Both the position numbers and the translations under genes were made by a program. From positions 558,001 through 622,000 of the forward strand of contig PUDQ02000089.1 of assembly GCA_002964805.2 (NCBI GenBank): 64,000 nt of DNA. The letters are read 5' to 3'. Each line of letters starts with the position of its first letter. The first letter of the stretch is position 1. Of the stretch, positions 1 through 11,482 are shown in pieces. Origin of the DNA: Trametes villosa. Its lineage: Eukaryota > Basidiomycota > Agaricomycetes > Polyporales > Polyporaceae. The notes under the pieces are model-generated. The model was not told the DNA's origin and did not search any database. It saw nothing but the letters and a program-made list of their open reading frames with translations.

Positions 1-2646
1 CGCTCCGTACTATCAGCCGCCAGCACCCTCCGTCACTGCTTCCGGCACTATACCTAATGTCTAACACGCTTTCGCCGCCCTATTCCCCCATTGAATTGGG
101 CCTCGGGCCGTCCATTATTTCTAAAGCCATCCAGCACGTTTCAGGGCTCTCTTCTGCCGCGTTAAAGCGTCTCTACAATTCAACCGGCGATCCAGGTGAG
201 CTCTCACCCAGCACCGCCGGTACGTCGCTAAAGAGAAAGCCTATACTCTACAGGGGACGTAGCGTTTGAGGCAAAATCCAATGTGCGAACGCTAATTCCG
301 CACCCGCCCCTCCTCATCACCGGTGTGTACGACGCCCTGATGAAAATCGCCGGGGCGAAGGGCGCGGGCGCCGCAAAGACGAAGCAGGCCGTCGTCGAGA
401 AGCTGCTGGTCGCTGCTAAGGGCGAGGAGACGCGCTTCCTCGTCCGCACCCTATGTCAGAACCTCCGTGTCGGCGCCGTTCGGACCTCTTTGGCAGCTCT
501 GGCCCGGGCGACGGTGCTCAGCCCCCCGCCCGCAGTCTCTGCGGGTTTAACGTGCGACTCGCCATTCTACATTAGTCCGCAGACCCTCGCTGCCATAAGA
601 CCGCCCGCTGGAAAAAAGAAGGTCCCCGACGAAGCCCGGGACACGCTGAATGCCATCTTCCTGCAGGCCGAGGGCGCGATAAAGCGGGTTTACGTCCAGC
701 ATCCTAACTACGATCATATCGTGCGCGCGCTGCTCGAGGGCGGGTTAGAAGGCCTCGCCGACCGCCTTCCCTTGACGATTGGTGAGTGCCGCCAGCGGTC
801 CTCGGACGCGGCACATCGTCTCAGTACCATTATCCCACTCGCACAGGTGTCCCATTACTCCCGACGCTGGGGTCTCCCACACGGTCCCTGGATGAGATCT
901 ACGATCGGCTCGGGCTGCTTGCGTTCACGGCAGAGTTCAAGTACGACGGTCAGCGCGCCCAGATCCATGCATCAAGGGGGGCGGACTCCAAACACACCGT
1001 GAAAATATTCTCGCGGCATCTCGAAGACATGACGGACAAGGTAACCGCCTTCTATCCCCCTGTGCCCGCCCACTGCCGCTGATACGCATCTGCCACATAC
1101 AGTATCCGGACGTGGTGTCATTGGTCGGGGAGATGCTGGACTCCGCGCCGGAAACGCAGTCGTTCATCCTAGACTCCGAGGTGGTTGCCATCGACCCAGG
1201 CACCGGGGAGCTCAAGACTTTCCAGGAGCTGTCCAATCGCGCGCGCAAGGACGTTAAGCTCGACGACGTCAAGGTGGCCGTGTGCGTATTCGCGTTCGAC
1301 GTAATGTTCCTTGACGGTCAGGTGAGCTTCGGCGTCTTGTGCGGCGGCTGGCCCATTGCTAATTTGCGGCCCGCCGTGGGTGACGACAGGTCCTAATACA
1401 ACGGCCGTTCCGCGAGCGCCGATCGCTCCTCCGGACACGCTTCCCGCGGTACACCCCGCCGCAGAAGGGCGCCGCGCGCTTCGACCACGTCAGAAGCGTC
1501 GAGAGCGAGGACGGAAGGGAAGCCGTCGAGGAGTTCTGGCAGGCGGCGGTGAACAGCTCGAGCGAGGGTCTGATGGTCAAGGTTCGCTGCCCATGCCCGT
1601 CCGCGGAATTCAGTGAGCCCACCGCTGATGGCCGCGCCAGCTCCTTGATAGCGGAGAGGTTTTGGAAGAACCTACCCAGAACAAAGACAAGCCGCGGAGG
1701 AAGCCCCTGCCTGCCACATACGAGCCAGGTGCGCGCGCGATTTTACACTCCGCAGCGCGAGAGAAGCATGATGGCTGACACGTTGCAGACAAACGGACGT
1801 CCGCGTGGCTGAAGCTCAAGAAGGACTACGTCGTCGGGCTCGGTGACAGCCTTGATCTCGTTCCCATCGGCGCATGGCATGGCAACGGACGGAAAGCACA
1901 GTGGTGGAGCCCGATCCTGCTCGCGGTCTGGGATGCGGACGCGGAGAAGCTCGTGGCAGTGTGCAAGTGCATGTCGGGTGAGTCGCTCGTTCGGCCGATC
2001 CCTTATGGCATAGCACCGCTGCGCGAGGTGATTGACCGGCCATGAGCAGGCTTCACGGACGCGTTCTACAAGGTGCGCGCGCGGGCAGGGTGGGTCGGCG
2101 TGCTTCTTCTTCGGCGCTGACGGGCAGACCACACAGAGCTTGCGCGAGCGATACCCCGAAAATTCGGACACCTGTTCCTCGCACCCACTTTGGCAGCCCG
2201 AGTGTGATACGGGAGGTGCGCTCGGCGCCTGGCGGCCTGCGTGTGGTTCTGACTGAATCGTCGTGGTAGGACTTAGGCCGGAGGTGTACTTCAAGCCGCA
2301 GGAGGTGTGGGAGATACGCGGGGCAGAGTGCGTTGCTCGCGCGTTCATTGAATGGGTGTGCGCCCCTGACTCATCTGCCCTTACTACCAGCATCACCATA
2401 AGCCCCGTTTCGGTCGCCGCCCTAGGACTGGTGTCGCCGAGCAGAGGGCTCAGTCTCCGGTTTCCGCGGTTCATTTCCATTCGGGAGGACAAAGGGATCG
2501 AGAACGCGAGCACCCCGGAGTTTCTTGCGAAGATGTATCGTGATCAGCAATCTGCTGGGAAGGACCAGACCGGCGCCGACGAAGGCGAGCTTGTGGACGT
2601 CGATCTGGACGAGGAGGAAGAGGAGAATTCCGAGGAGGAACTGTAG
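1..2646 (+). CDS. LIG1: ATP-dependent DNA ligase I, 5' end cut by window edge
   Basis: Joins DNA nicks during Okazaki-fragment maturation and excision repair in the nucleus. The window opens inside the N-terminal DNA-binding domain (LLPALYL then SPIELGLG). Exons read as <1-195, 254-781, 847-1040, 1103-1321, 1390-1581, about 1659-1726, 1789-1977, 2050-2072, 2137-2215, 2270-2327 and 2391-2646; the fifth-to-sixth junction is least certain. The adenylation motif KYDGQRAQIH puts the catalytic Lys codon at 939-941. DSEVVAID, then SEGLMVK (ending 1581) and WLKLKKDYV (from 1806) follow in the order expected for ligase motifs III, IV and V. The OB-fold region ends in LSLRFPRFISIREDKG and a very acidic tail (DLDEEEEENSEEEL). 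The order and spacing match eukaryotic LIG1/Cdc9 rather than LIG4, which would carry BRCT repeats after the OB fold. Family assignment is secure; the N-terminus with its PCNA motif lies outside the window. Confidence 0.95.
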
Positions 2647-2936
2647 GCACCACCCGGTGCGGTACCTTGCTGCACTCTCCGTAGGGCGGGACTCGGACTG
2701 GTCTAGATCGTGTTGTCGGAGGAGGATCGTTTCCGCCCTGAGTGGCCCCTCGCAGGCGGCCGTTGTTCGATCTGAGCGTTTATGAAGAATTCCCTTTTTG
2801 AGAACATGGTGTTGCCCTGATCGCGGACCGGCGCTGCCCCGCGCCAAGTCGAGTTGCTTCTCTTCCGCAGCCCAACACGACCGGGATACCCGGGAAGTCG
2901 ACTCTGCTAACAGATACACCTCAGTATACGCTGGAT

Positions 2937-4011
2937 ATGTGGTCGAAACTCTCGCTACGATGCATGCTTACTTGCCTATGCGTCTCCCTTGTACCCCTGG
3001 TTCGTGCCGATGAAACGGTGGAAGACGCAGGTCAGTCATATCTCCGTTCATTACACGACATATGGCGATAACGCGGCATGTCAGCCGTAATCGCCAGGCA
3101 GCTCGTGAACAGCTCATCCATCGGTACGATGGCCACCGTATACCCTGGAGATCATGCCACGCTTGCAGGTACGAGTCCACCCCGGCCGTCCTCCCCTGAT
3201 CGCGGCATCCTAGCCCGCTACGCCCGCCCCTGATTCATAACATGTAGGAGAGCCATTTGCGCTGCAGGAATACTACGCCAGGCACGTACTTCTGCGCGAG
3301 AAGGCACAGCTTTTGCCCCTTCGCTGACTTCGTGTCTTCGACGCCGCCGCCGTCGACGCCGCTGCTGCTACGCCCACAGCTGCCACTCGAATGGATCGCT
3401 CACGCTGCTCTTTCTGCCCATCTCGCGTCACAGCCAGAACGTGCTGCATTCGCCCGCCCACGCCGCCTCGCTCACCATCGCGAGCGACCCGCCCAAGGCG
3501 AGCAAGCCGCGCGTCGCGCTGCTCGGAAACGTCACCGTGTTCCCGAACCTAGACGACACCCCGGACCTCGCCAGCATCCAGGCGTGCTACATTGCGCAGC
3601 ACCCCGATGCGCGCTGGTGGCTCCCGGGCCCGAGAGAACCGCATGTGGTCAGTCCTGGCTAGTGCTGCTCCCAGGCAGCTGCCCGTCGTGACGCAGCGCC
3701 GCTGACCGCAAACATTGTTGCTGGGGCCCTGGCTGGCCGAATCGCGATGCAGGCGTACTGGGCGCGCTTCGATCCCCACGTATGTCAGATTTATCACGGT
3801 TCACGGGATATGGGGGCTAACCAGGTGCGGGCATGGGCGCGGACGCGGACCCGATCGACAGACCGTGTACTTTGTGGGGGGATTTGGAGATGAGCACTTC
3901 ATCGGCTACATTCCCCTGAAGCTGTACCAGGACGCCCTTTCGGGCGACGTTGGGGAACACGCCGTCGCGGGCCGGGTCCTCGTGGACCAGCAAGGCGCTT
4001 GGTCGGGCTGA
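2937..4011 (+). CDS. Secreted CREG-like FMN-binding split-barrel protein
   Basis: Six exons, 2937-3030, 3085-3168, 3248-3281, 3380-3647, 3753-3779 and 3862-4011, total 657 nt (218 aa). The ATG opens a signal peptide: a hydrophobic stretch ending SLVPLVRA before an acidic mature start. The mature chain carries ARQLVNSSSIGTMATVYPG, a CHSNGSLTLLFLPISRHSQN block, a WWLPGP block and YFVGGFGDEHFIGYIPL at the end. This is the layout of the CREG (cellular repressor of E1A-stimulated genes) / pyridoxamine 5'-phosphate oxidase-like family, glycoproteins of the secretory or endolysosomal system whose substrate is generally unknown. The length fits the family. Intron 3 (3282-3379) begins with GC, not GT; it is the only boundary that keeps the YYA-SCHSNG reading. 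Family call is firm; enzymatic activity is not implied. Confidence 0.88.
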
Positions 4012-4820
4012 GACCTGTAGCCTGCAGTCGCCGAGCAAAGCCGTCCGTGCTCCAACATACCCGCATGCATCATATCACAGGTACATTGCTCACGTTGGCT
4101 ACTAGAATGTAAACCGACGATGTTTCACAGTGACAAGGCAGACCTACGAAACTTCACGAACACATGATGATTGCACATATTTTTGATATATCGGCCGGTG
4201 TGTGTCCACTTACGCGGCGGATGACGACCCCAGAGGTGTGCGTTACGACATCCAGACGAAAGCACATCGCCCCGCCGCGATCCGCTGTAACACATTACGC
4301 ATGAAAAGGGGGAAGATATTCAGGAACAGCACAAAGTCTAATCGACATTTACGGCATCAGCGTTGCACGCGACGAGTTACAGTACGACGACTGTGCTACG
4401 CCATGGGCTCACCTAGGCACGCAGCTCACGGTTCCCGAATAATCACGTCGTCGCAGAGGTTGCATCAAGCCTGCGCACCATCGTTGCAACGCAAAGGGTC
4501 CACACAACAGCACCCGACGAGTGGTTTGCGAGCGAGCTGACACGGCTAGCATGACGTCTCGCACAATCTATCACAAGCCTGTCAGTCCGCTTGTGTTGAT
4601 TCCACATCACACGACGCACATCGCCGTTGTGTCGTCCGCATCTGAGATAGAATGCTGCTCGCTTCGACTAGTGTACATCGTGCACCTGCGCGGCACGAAG
4701 CACAGCCGCATTTGACTAGGGTCGCGCGGGTTCCTGGCTACGCTGTCGGCGAGATGGTAATCCCGTATACATCGGGCTGGGGCGGACCACTCAGATTGCA
4801 ACAAATGCAGGCGTATGTTA
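4012..4820. other. Convergent intergenic region without a supported gene
   Basis: This 0.8 kb lies between the 3' ends of the CREG-like gene (+) and the unidentified gene at 4821-6915 (-). Short open frames occur, but none shows a family motif, a codon-like pattern or a plausible intron chain. I see no tRNA-like fold and no long repeat. Confidence 0.6.
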
Positions 4821-6915
4821 CTACACCTGCCACACCGACATAATCGCGAGCAGGGCCGCCCTGCGCTTCTGGACGTAAGCCTGCTCGTCTGCGTCCATCA
4901 CCCCATTGATGGCCTCCGAATCGAAAGCCTCCTCCACCGCCTTCTGCAGGGTGCCATCGCGGAGCGCCTGCACCCATTGCTCGTCCTGGTCGCCGTCGGC
5001 CGCCTGCTGCTGCAACAAACCGTAGTTGACCACTAGCTCGGCCTTGAAACAGACGGTCTGTAGCGCCGACCCGGACTCCGAGAAACTCGGACGCGCGAGG
5101 AGCTCCAACACGTCGGATGCCGACATGGCGGGATACTTGCGCGCGACCGAAGCCACCCCCGCGTCTGCCTGCGCGCTCGCCGGGGCATCCTGGGAAGCGG
5201 CGGCCACCGTGTCCGCGTCAGTTGCCTCCGCACGTACGCGCCTGCGCGGAGGGGGGCGCGCACGCGCCTGTGTCCCTGACCGCGTCTTCGCAGCAGTGGA
5301 GCTGCTGCCCCCGAGCGCGTGCCTGCACAGGTGGGCCTTGAACTGCGCCGTCGCGCGCGTGACGGGCAGCGCGGCGAACAGGTGCTCGAGCGCGGCGACG
5401 GGCAGCCCGGAGACGCGAATCGAGGCGGCGTTCAGGAACATGGGAAAGTCGAGGAGCGTCGTTGATCCCAGGTTGATGAGCTGCGGCAGCGACGGTGCGT
5501 GAGCTGCTGCATATGGGCACAGACGGGCGCACGAAGCGCGTCTAGGCACGCACGGGGACGTACCAGGGCTAAGAGCCGGACGCCCAGGGACCGCCTCGCG
5601 TCGCCGTCCTGCTGGAGGGCGCAGAAGGCCACGTCGAGCGGCATGTCGAGATCCCAGCGCGGGGTGCGTTCGGCACGCGAGGGCGGGATCTGCTCGAGCA
5701 GCAGAGGCGAATAGCGCGCTGTTCGCAACAATCAGCGGGCTGCTCGGAGCGTCAAGGCTGCGTCGGACGGGGCGCTCACCCTGTCCAGTGCGCTCCACGT
5801 CTGCCTCATCACGTTCGAAAAGCGTGAGGAGCCATCCCAGAACCCCCCAGGCGTGGTCGCCGACAGGGGCGGGCAGTTCGTTCTCTTCGCCTCCCCAGCC
5901 CTCCTCGTCAGCATCCTTGTTCCGCGTCGTGCGCCGGGCTCGCTTCTTCCGCGGGCTCGACGCGGCCGCGACACCGTCCCGCCGAATAAAGCCCTCCTTG
6001 ATGATCTCCCAGCAGGAGCGTGCCCGTTTGATGCGTAGCGCCTCTCGGGCGATGTACGAGTCCTCGGCCTCCGAGTCGTTCGGTGGGAGGCGATTGGGAT
6101 CCTCAGCGTAGCTGGGGAGGGCATGCGCGAGCGCCCCGGGCGTGTTGGTTCGCGCGAACTTCGACAGTACGTCTCGTGCAGCGGCGCTTGCCTTCGACGA
6201 AGGCGCCAGAGAAGTCTTCTGTTTGCGCGAGAGGATTTTGCTGGGGCTGCCAGGTTCCAGCCTAATCGCTTCGTCGTCAAGTTCGTCTTCGTCTGGCGGC
6301 GGAGGGTACATGGCAATGTAGATTAACTGCCTTATATGCGGCCTAAAGTGAGTGATAGTTAGTATAATGTCCAGCGTACGGCATTAATTGTCTGGAGACC
6401 TCAGCGCTGAAGGCAGTTTCTGGCAACCGTTGGGACTTAATTTCGCTGTAGCCCCGTGTGTACTCGAGACAGATGCCTTACGAGTCAAAAACTTCTGCCG
6501 TAACACGGTGCTTGATATAAGGCGCGTATATGCTACCCTTACCTTGTGTATGCGTTATCTCATGCTCCCCCAAGCTCTCACTCCACTAATACCAACAGCT
6601 TTCACCGGCGATGAGAACGTTGAGCTAACATGGATGCCATGAACACGAGCTACGTGCACAGAAGCACGAACGTTCGTCGTGTGGTTTGTCTGCTTGCAAG
6701 ACGCATATATCGGAAGACAAACTCGCGCTTTCCGTACCCGACCGACGCGAAACCACTCACGGGAAAGGCCTGTTTTTGCTCGAGCGGATCTCATCCAGCA
6801 CAGTAATCGCCGCCTCATACTGGTTCTCCTCGAAGCATGTGTCGACGAGATTGCGTAGGTGAATGGTGAATTCTCTTTCCGCAGGCTGACCGGGCGCGTC
6901 TTGAGTTACTGCCAT
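4821..6915 (-). CDS. Unidentified 510-aa basidiomycete protein
   Basis: I do not recognise the family. On the minus strand the exons are 6915-6761, 6342-5780, 5718-5564 and 5480-4821; they sum to 1533 nt with continuous phase. Intron 1 (418 nt) ends in a clear branch site and acceptor (ctaac ... tttag) and joins NRPFP to PHIRQLIYIAMYPPPP. The N-terminus looks helical (HLRNLVDTCFEENQYEAAI, then LDEIRSS). It is followed by a low-complexity acidic and basic region with PRKKRARR, a plausible nuclear localisation signal. The middle holds LINLGSTTLLDFPMFLNAAS and an ALEHLFAALPVTRATAQFK segment, then an Ala/Arg-rich linker and a helical C-terminus. No enzyme motif, signal peptide or membrane helix is visible. 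Nuclear location is inferred only from the basic cluster. Confidence 0.75.
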
Positions 6916-7432
6916 GATTCTTCGCGCCTTTCTTTCGTGAGAGGCTCTTTCTGCGGATGATTGCGCAGCCTAAGTATTCAGATAAAGGCCGAGGGGGGTT
7001 AAGAAAGCAAGAACAGGCGGCAGGATGGTGGCGGGAGGAGACAAGGGCGGTCTCGGTGCGGCCCGAGGACGCGCGAGCGCTGAATATTTGTGGCCCGCGT
7101 CACAGATCTAGCGCGTCCAGTCACGAAATCGCGTCGCGTCGCGTCGGTGGCTGCGAGAACGCGTTTCGACGCGTCGAATCGCGTTTTCTCGGAGACCGAG
7201 TCCATGATTTACATAGAGTTGTCATGAACGTACATACAGGACAATCATAGAGATGTTCCTACACCGTAGTCATTAGAGTGCTGTAAAGTACGTAGACGCG
7301 TCTCAGTCCACATGAACTTAGCATGATGAGGGGACACGATTAAACGATGAACAGCAGGGTCAAAACATAGAGAGCATAAGATGGGCAAGAAATACAAAAA
7401 CAGAAATGGTGGGTATCGAGTAGTGAAGGCGT
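6916..7432. promoter_or_regulatory. Upstream region of the 510-aa gene with GCGTC repeats and ACGCGT boxes
   Basis: This 0.5 kb separates the start of the minus-strand 510-aa gene from the 3' end of the Clr2-like gene. It holds three head-to-tail GCGTC units (7131-7145) and two ACGCGT hexamers (7159-7164, 7169-7174), 215-260 nt upstream of the ATG at 6915. ACGCGT is the core of the MCB site bound by MBF-type APSES regulators in fungi; function here is inference. Similar GCGTC repeats sit upstream of two other minus-strand genes in this window (55131-55140, 59127-59136). Confidence 0.4.
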
Positions 7433-8243
7433 TCACGCAGCGGACGCGGGGTTGAGCTTGGTGTAGTCCTTGAACGGAATGGACGTGGTGGGCGCGGCAC
7501 GCGGGGCACGAGGCCTGCGCCTCCCGTCGCCGTCCCTGTCCCTCCGGTCCCTGTCGCGCTTCGCCGGATGATAGCGACCAAGACCCTCCGAGATCTCGGC
7601 CTGCCTGACCGTACCGTCGCAGTAGCGGCACCGACAATCCGGTCTCCCGTTCACCTTCTTCGGCTGGCCGTCCAGGATCCACTTGAGGTGTAGACAGAAC
7701 TCCATTGGCGAGCGGAAATGGGGCACAAAGCGAGAGCCTAGGGAGAGAAGCGCGTGTTAGCATCATGGGCAGGTTCTTCGCTTGGGGGCATGTGGCTTAC
7801 CGTAGAGGTAATAGTCCTTGCGGGGGTCGTGCGGGTGACCCTTCTTCTGCACCCAGAGCTTGTAGTGCACGGGGAAGCCCACGATGTATACTTTGTCCGG
7901 GTTCGATGGTGCTAGAGAGGAAGAGGGGAACAGTTATAGCCACACGGATTGAGAGAACAAAAGAGAAGCACGCACGCCTGACCCCCTGCCGCTCCATGTC
8001 CGGCTTCACGACATAGTCGTACAGGTACCGCCCCAGCTTCTCCCTCCACATCCTCTCTGTCGCTTCGTCCGCATCCTCATGGTAGTTCACGAGCCCCTGC
8101 TCGTCGCGTATGCGGACTCGGAGCGACGGCATGCGGTCCGGGTCGGCGTCAGATTGGTTGTTGTCGGTGGGGAATATGATGAAGACCGTCTTGTTAGTCG
8201 GTCGTACGGCCTCGTAGCGCGGCGTTCGTATGAGGCACTCCAT
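7433..8243 (-). CDS. Clr2-like (cryptic loci regulator 2 N-terminal domain) protein
   Basis: Three minus-strand exons, 8243-7976, 7911-7801 and 7737-7433, give 684 nt and 227 aa. The diagnostic block runs across all exons: WREKLGRYLYDYVV, then PDKVYIVGFPVHYKLWVQKK, HPHDPRKDYYLYGSRF, HFRSPMEFCLHLKWILDG and a CRCRYC cysteine cluster. This matches the N-terminal domain of Clr2-type transcription-silencing proteins, known from the fission-yeast SHREC complex and present as stand-alone proteins in basidiomycetes. After the cysteine cluster comes a 40-residue Arg/Asp-rich repeat (DRDRRDRDGDGRRRPR), then a short tail. The first intron uses the GTGCGT donor at 7975-7970, the only one that keeps phase. 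It is much shorter than full-length Clr2 and lacks the C-terminal Clr2 domain, so a silencing role is inferred from homology only. Confidence 0.75.
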
Positions 8244-9449
8244 GGTGGGGTGGGGGATGGTGAGAGTAAGAGGCAAGGTGTGGTATAACGCTTAGTGGCC
8301 AAGCAGTCGACTAGATTTACCTCTCAACGCGCTTATCTAATCTGCTTCGAAATGGCGGTCCCGACGCCCAGAAGGGAAGCTATTGTTCCCACAGAGGACA
8401 GCATTGTAATGACTCATAGCTGGTGCACCTGGAAGTATGTCCCAGAAGGATGGAGGACCGTCCGAGGACCGTCGACGATGAGCTCGAGCTCTGGGGTGAC
8501 TGAAGGGAAGGAAGAGGGTGTAGCGCTATGATCGCCGCCTAGCTTTATCTAATCTCTCAGTTTTGTGGGTTTGATCGAACAATCTAATCTCTTCCATGAT
8601 GCTCGCATACTTAGCACCTGTGCAGCTTGCTGCTACGTCGTACTGGCCAACAAGGCTACAATATGCTAGACCGTACTTATGGAAGATGCAGGCACGGTGA
8701 GTGAATGAGTATACTAATGACATTGACCACTGTAAAGACACCCGCAAACTCGCGTACTCCTCCTAGAAGGCCGGTAGCGATCGCAACTTCACTCTGGGCA
8801 TACGTCGTGCCGCGTCTGCTAGAGGACAAACTTCGCTCTCATGACGTGAGTACTTGTGATTGTGGCCTTAATGATATGACGCGCCCCTTGAATTGTATAC
8901 AGGCGTACGGCCCGGACCGTCAGCTGGTATGTATGATAGCGACGTAGGGCGTGATACCTTCCCAGCAAACGTCTACGGCATGCACTTCCATGCAAACCTT
9001 GGGTGCACTGACGCCCCGGATGCACACAGAGCCGAAGATCCGCTGTGCGCACGACGTCGAGCGGCCCAACGCAAGCGGCGGCTATGTCAGCACTCCCGTC
9101 GCTTGAAGGTGGAGAGTCGCTCTACGGCGGCGTATTGCCTGCGCTTGGCGGGGCTGAGTATGATCCCTTTGGTAACACTACTTACCTTTCAAACACTGTA
9201 CCTCAATATGTCACCCGGTATTGCACCACCCCCGTGCTCGGCTTTCATTCGCGATAGAGAACGGAGGAACACCCATGACATTTGCGCAGGCAAGTGGTCG
9301 TCATACGGCGGCGCAGCCCCTTGCCAATCGGACAAGAACCCCGCGGTTTTCGCTGCCGGCTGGGGTGCTATCGTGAGACCGGTGGGTCTGGTTGCAACTC
9401 TACAGACCCCGAGCTTCAATGCATGCCTATCCGTGACTTCTGCAATTTG
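8244..9449. other. Intergenic region without a supported gene
   Basis: This 1.2 kb between the Clr2-like gene (-) and the first alcohol dehydrogenase (+) contains only short open frames without recognisable motifs. It should hold the divergent promoters of both neighbours. No repeat longer than about 15 bp was noticed. Confidence 0.55.
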
Positions 9450-9455
9450 TATAAG
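9450..9455 (+). promoter_or_regulatory. TATA box of the first alcohol dehydrogenase
   Basis: TATAAG lies 77 nt upstream of the ATG at 9527. The tandem paralogue has TATATAAG at nearly the same distance (83 nt), which supports both as real core promoter elements. Confidence 0.55.
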
Positions 9456-9526
9456 TACTCATCACCAGATCACAGTCGAAGACAGCACACACCTCAGTCA
9501 CCCTCACACCCCAGCCAAAGCACAAG

Positions 9527-10639
9527 ATGATAGCCCCAGCAGACACCGAGGCCCCTTCTTCTGACACGATGGTCGCCTACCGTATCGTTCCGGGCCTCAA
9601 GGAGCCGCAACGCACTATCGTCCCCATCCCCACCCCCGGCCCAGACGAAGTGCTGGTCAAGGTCCTCGCCTCTGGCGTCTGCCACTCGGACGTGCACCTC
9701 CTCGAGTGGTCCGAGACCCGCCCCTTCGCCCCAGTGGCATACACGCTCGGCCACGAGGGCGCAGGCATCGTCGTCCGCGTCGGAGCGAACGTAGCGGCAG
9801 CGGCAGAGCCGCCGCTCGCCGTTGGGACCTACGTCGCCGTGCTCACCACGAACGCGTGCGAGCGGCCCGAGTGCGGCAGCTGCGGCCGCGGCTTCGCGAA
9901 CGTGTGCTTCGCGAGCCCGATGATGGGCATCGGCATGGACGGGAGCTGGGCGGAGTACATCGTCGCGCGCGCGAGCACCGTCGTGCCCGTCCCGGGGAAC
10001 AACCCGAAGTCCGCGCGGCTCTCGCCGTCGGTCGTCGCGGCCGCGACGGACGCCGTGATGACGCCGTGGCACGGGCTGAAGAGGGCGGCGAAGGTGCAGC
10101 CGGGGCAGACGGTGCTTATCTTGGGGTGTGGGGGCTTGGGTATCAATGCGATCCAGGTTGCGAAGAACGTCTTGGGCGCGGGTGTGGTCGTCGCGTCGGA
10201 CCTCCGGCAGGAGAGCCTCACTATCGCTCGGAAGGTCGGCGCGGACTACGCTGTCCCGCCTGATCAGCTGAAGGGGCTGTTGGAGGAGAAAGGGCTCGCG
10301 GTCGATGTCGGGGTGGACCTCGTGGGCAAGCAGGCAACCCTGGATACAGCCGTTGAGTTGACGAGGACGGGCGGGATCGTCTTGCTAGTTGGGCTCGGCG
10401 ACGACGCGGTGTCGGTGCAGCCGCTCATCGTGACCACCAAGCAGCTGTCGATTCTGGGTAGCTTCGGCGGCGATTACCAGGACCTGGAGGAGTGCCTGCG
10501 CGCGATCGATGAGGGGAAGGTGGTGCCGGAGGTCGAGAATAGGCCGATGGACGAATGTGGGCAAGTCGTGAAGGATCTGGCGGAGGGGCGGATCCGAGCG
10601 AGAATAGCGCTGATACCTCAAACCTCAGTAGCAGTGTAG
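9527..10639 (+). CDS. Zinc-dependent alcohol dehydrogenase, first tandem copy
   Basis: Intronless, 370 aa, medium-chain dehydrogenase/reductase family; expected to interconvert alcohols and aldehydes or ketones with NAD(P)(H) in the cytosol. The catalytic-zinc ligands are seen in GVCHSDVHLL (Cys) and GHEGAG (His-Glu). The third ligand position reads ATDAVMTPWHGL, with Asp where classical ADH has Cys; the same C-H-D set is known from the propanol-preferring / Rhodococcus ADH-A branch. Structural-zinc cysteines appear as C-x4-C-x2-C-x7-C within NACERPECGSCGRGFANVC. The Rossmann fingerprint is ILGCGGLGINA, followed by an acidic VASD that favours NAD. The start is the ATG after a short leader; a second in-frame ATG opens MVAYRIVPG, the usual family N-terminus. 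It is paired head-to-tail with a clear paralogue at 11483. Lack of introns is unusual here and is shared by both copies. Confidence 0.93.
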   Translation: MIAPADTEAPSSDTMVAYRIVPGLKEPQRTIVPIPTPGPDEVLVKVLASGVCHSDVHLLEWSETRPFAPVAYTLGHEGAGIVVRVGANVAAAAEPPLAVGTYVAVLTTNACERPECGSCGRGFANVCFASPMMGIGMDGSWAEYIVARASTVVPVPGNNPKSARLSPSVVAAATDAVMTPWHGLKRAAKVQPGQTVLILGCGGLGINAIQVAKNVLGAGVVVASDLRQESLTIARKVGADYAVPPDQLKGLLEEKGLAVDVGVDLVGKQATLDTAVELTRTGGIVLLVGLGDDAVSVQPLIVTTKQLSILGSFGGDYQDLEECLRAIDEGKVVPEVENRPMDECGQVVKDLAEGRIRARIALIPQTSVAV

Positions 10640-11399
10640 GCCTCTTTTTGTTTCCGTTTCCAAGTTACGTGGATACAGTCGAGTTCTGTAATGTGTATAT
10701 TTAGCTGCGTATATATCGTCAACCTACCTCTTTCTATGTCAATACACAGGGAGTGCAAGTGACAGCTTAGGAGAACGTACTGGTTCTTCGCGCGCGGTGC
10801 ACACCGTGGAGCACGATTCGCATGTCGGCAGCGTGTTTGAGACGGACATAGATGAGGAAAGCCGGCTGTGAGCGTGGTCGCAAGAAGCGCGCTGGAGTGC
10901 TGATGAGTGCTACAAGACTCAAAGGCGGATGTAGGTGCGGCCCCCTACATAGTAGACAATACCCTTAGCGGGTCATCGCGACATTCATTGACCAAAGGTT
11001 CACGTACTTGTAGAACTATCTTGAGTATAACGATGAGATTGCCCAGGGGTTGAAGTTGTCGTCGGTGTGGGTCAGTAGTGCTACGGCTGTGCGTTACGTC
11101 CGCGATCAGGAAAGCTTCGCCGCGAAACCCGAGGGTATGAAGGGTATCCACCTGGAGTTCAGCTGGATGCTTCGACCCTATATATCCGCACATACTTACA
11201 AAGACGGTAATGGGTTGGCTCGCCAAAAGGACTTCCGGGATTGACACGGTGGTCTTCACGGCGTGGGAGGCGGTAGGCGGGGCCTCTGCAGTTGGCGGTC
11301 TTGATACCACGTGTGGATCATCATGGGAACAGCTCCTGCGCGGCGAAGAGCTGATAGAGTTCTAGGTACGAACCGTGCTCGTGTGTAGATCTCTGTGAG
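10640..11399. other. Spacer between the tandem alcohol dehydrogenases
   Basis: About 0.76 kb with no supported gene. It should contain the terminator of the first copy and the promoter of the second. I could not find a leftover of a third dehydrogenase copy. Confidence 0.55.
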
Positions 11400-11407
11400 T
11401 ATATAAG
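11400..11407 (+). promoter_or_regulatory. TATA box of the second alcohol dehydrogenase
   Basis: TATATAAG, 83 nt before the ATG at 11483. It matches the position of the TATA element of the upstream paralogue. Confidence 0.55.
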
Positions 11408-11482
11408 TAAGCACCAGACCTGATGGTGGACGTTTGTCTCCCAAGACCTACCTACCAACCACAGCACCTGCCAAACCTAGCA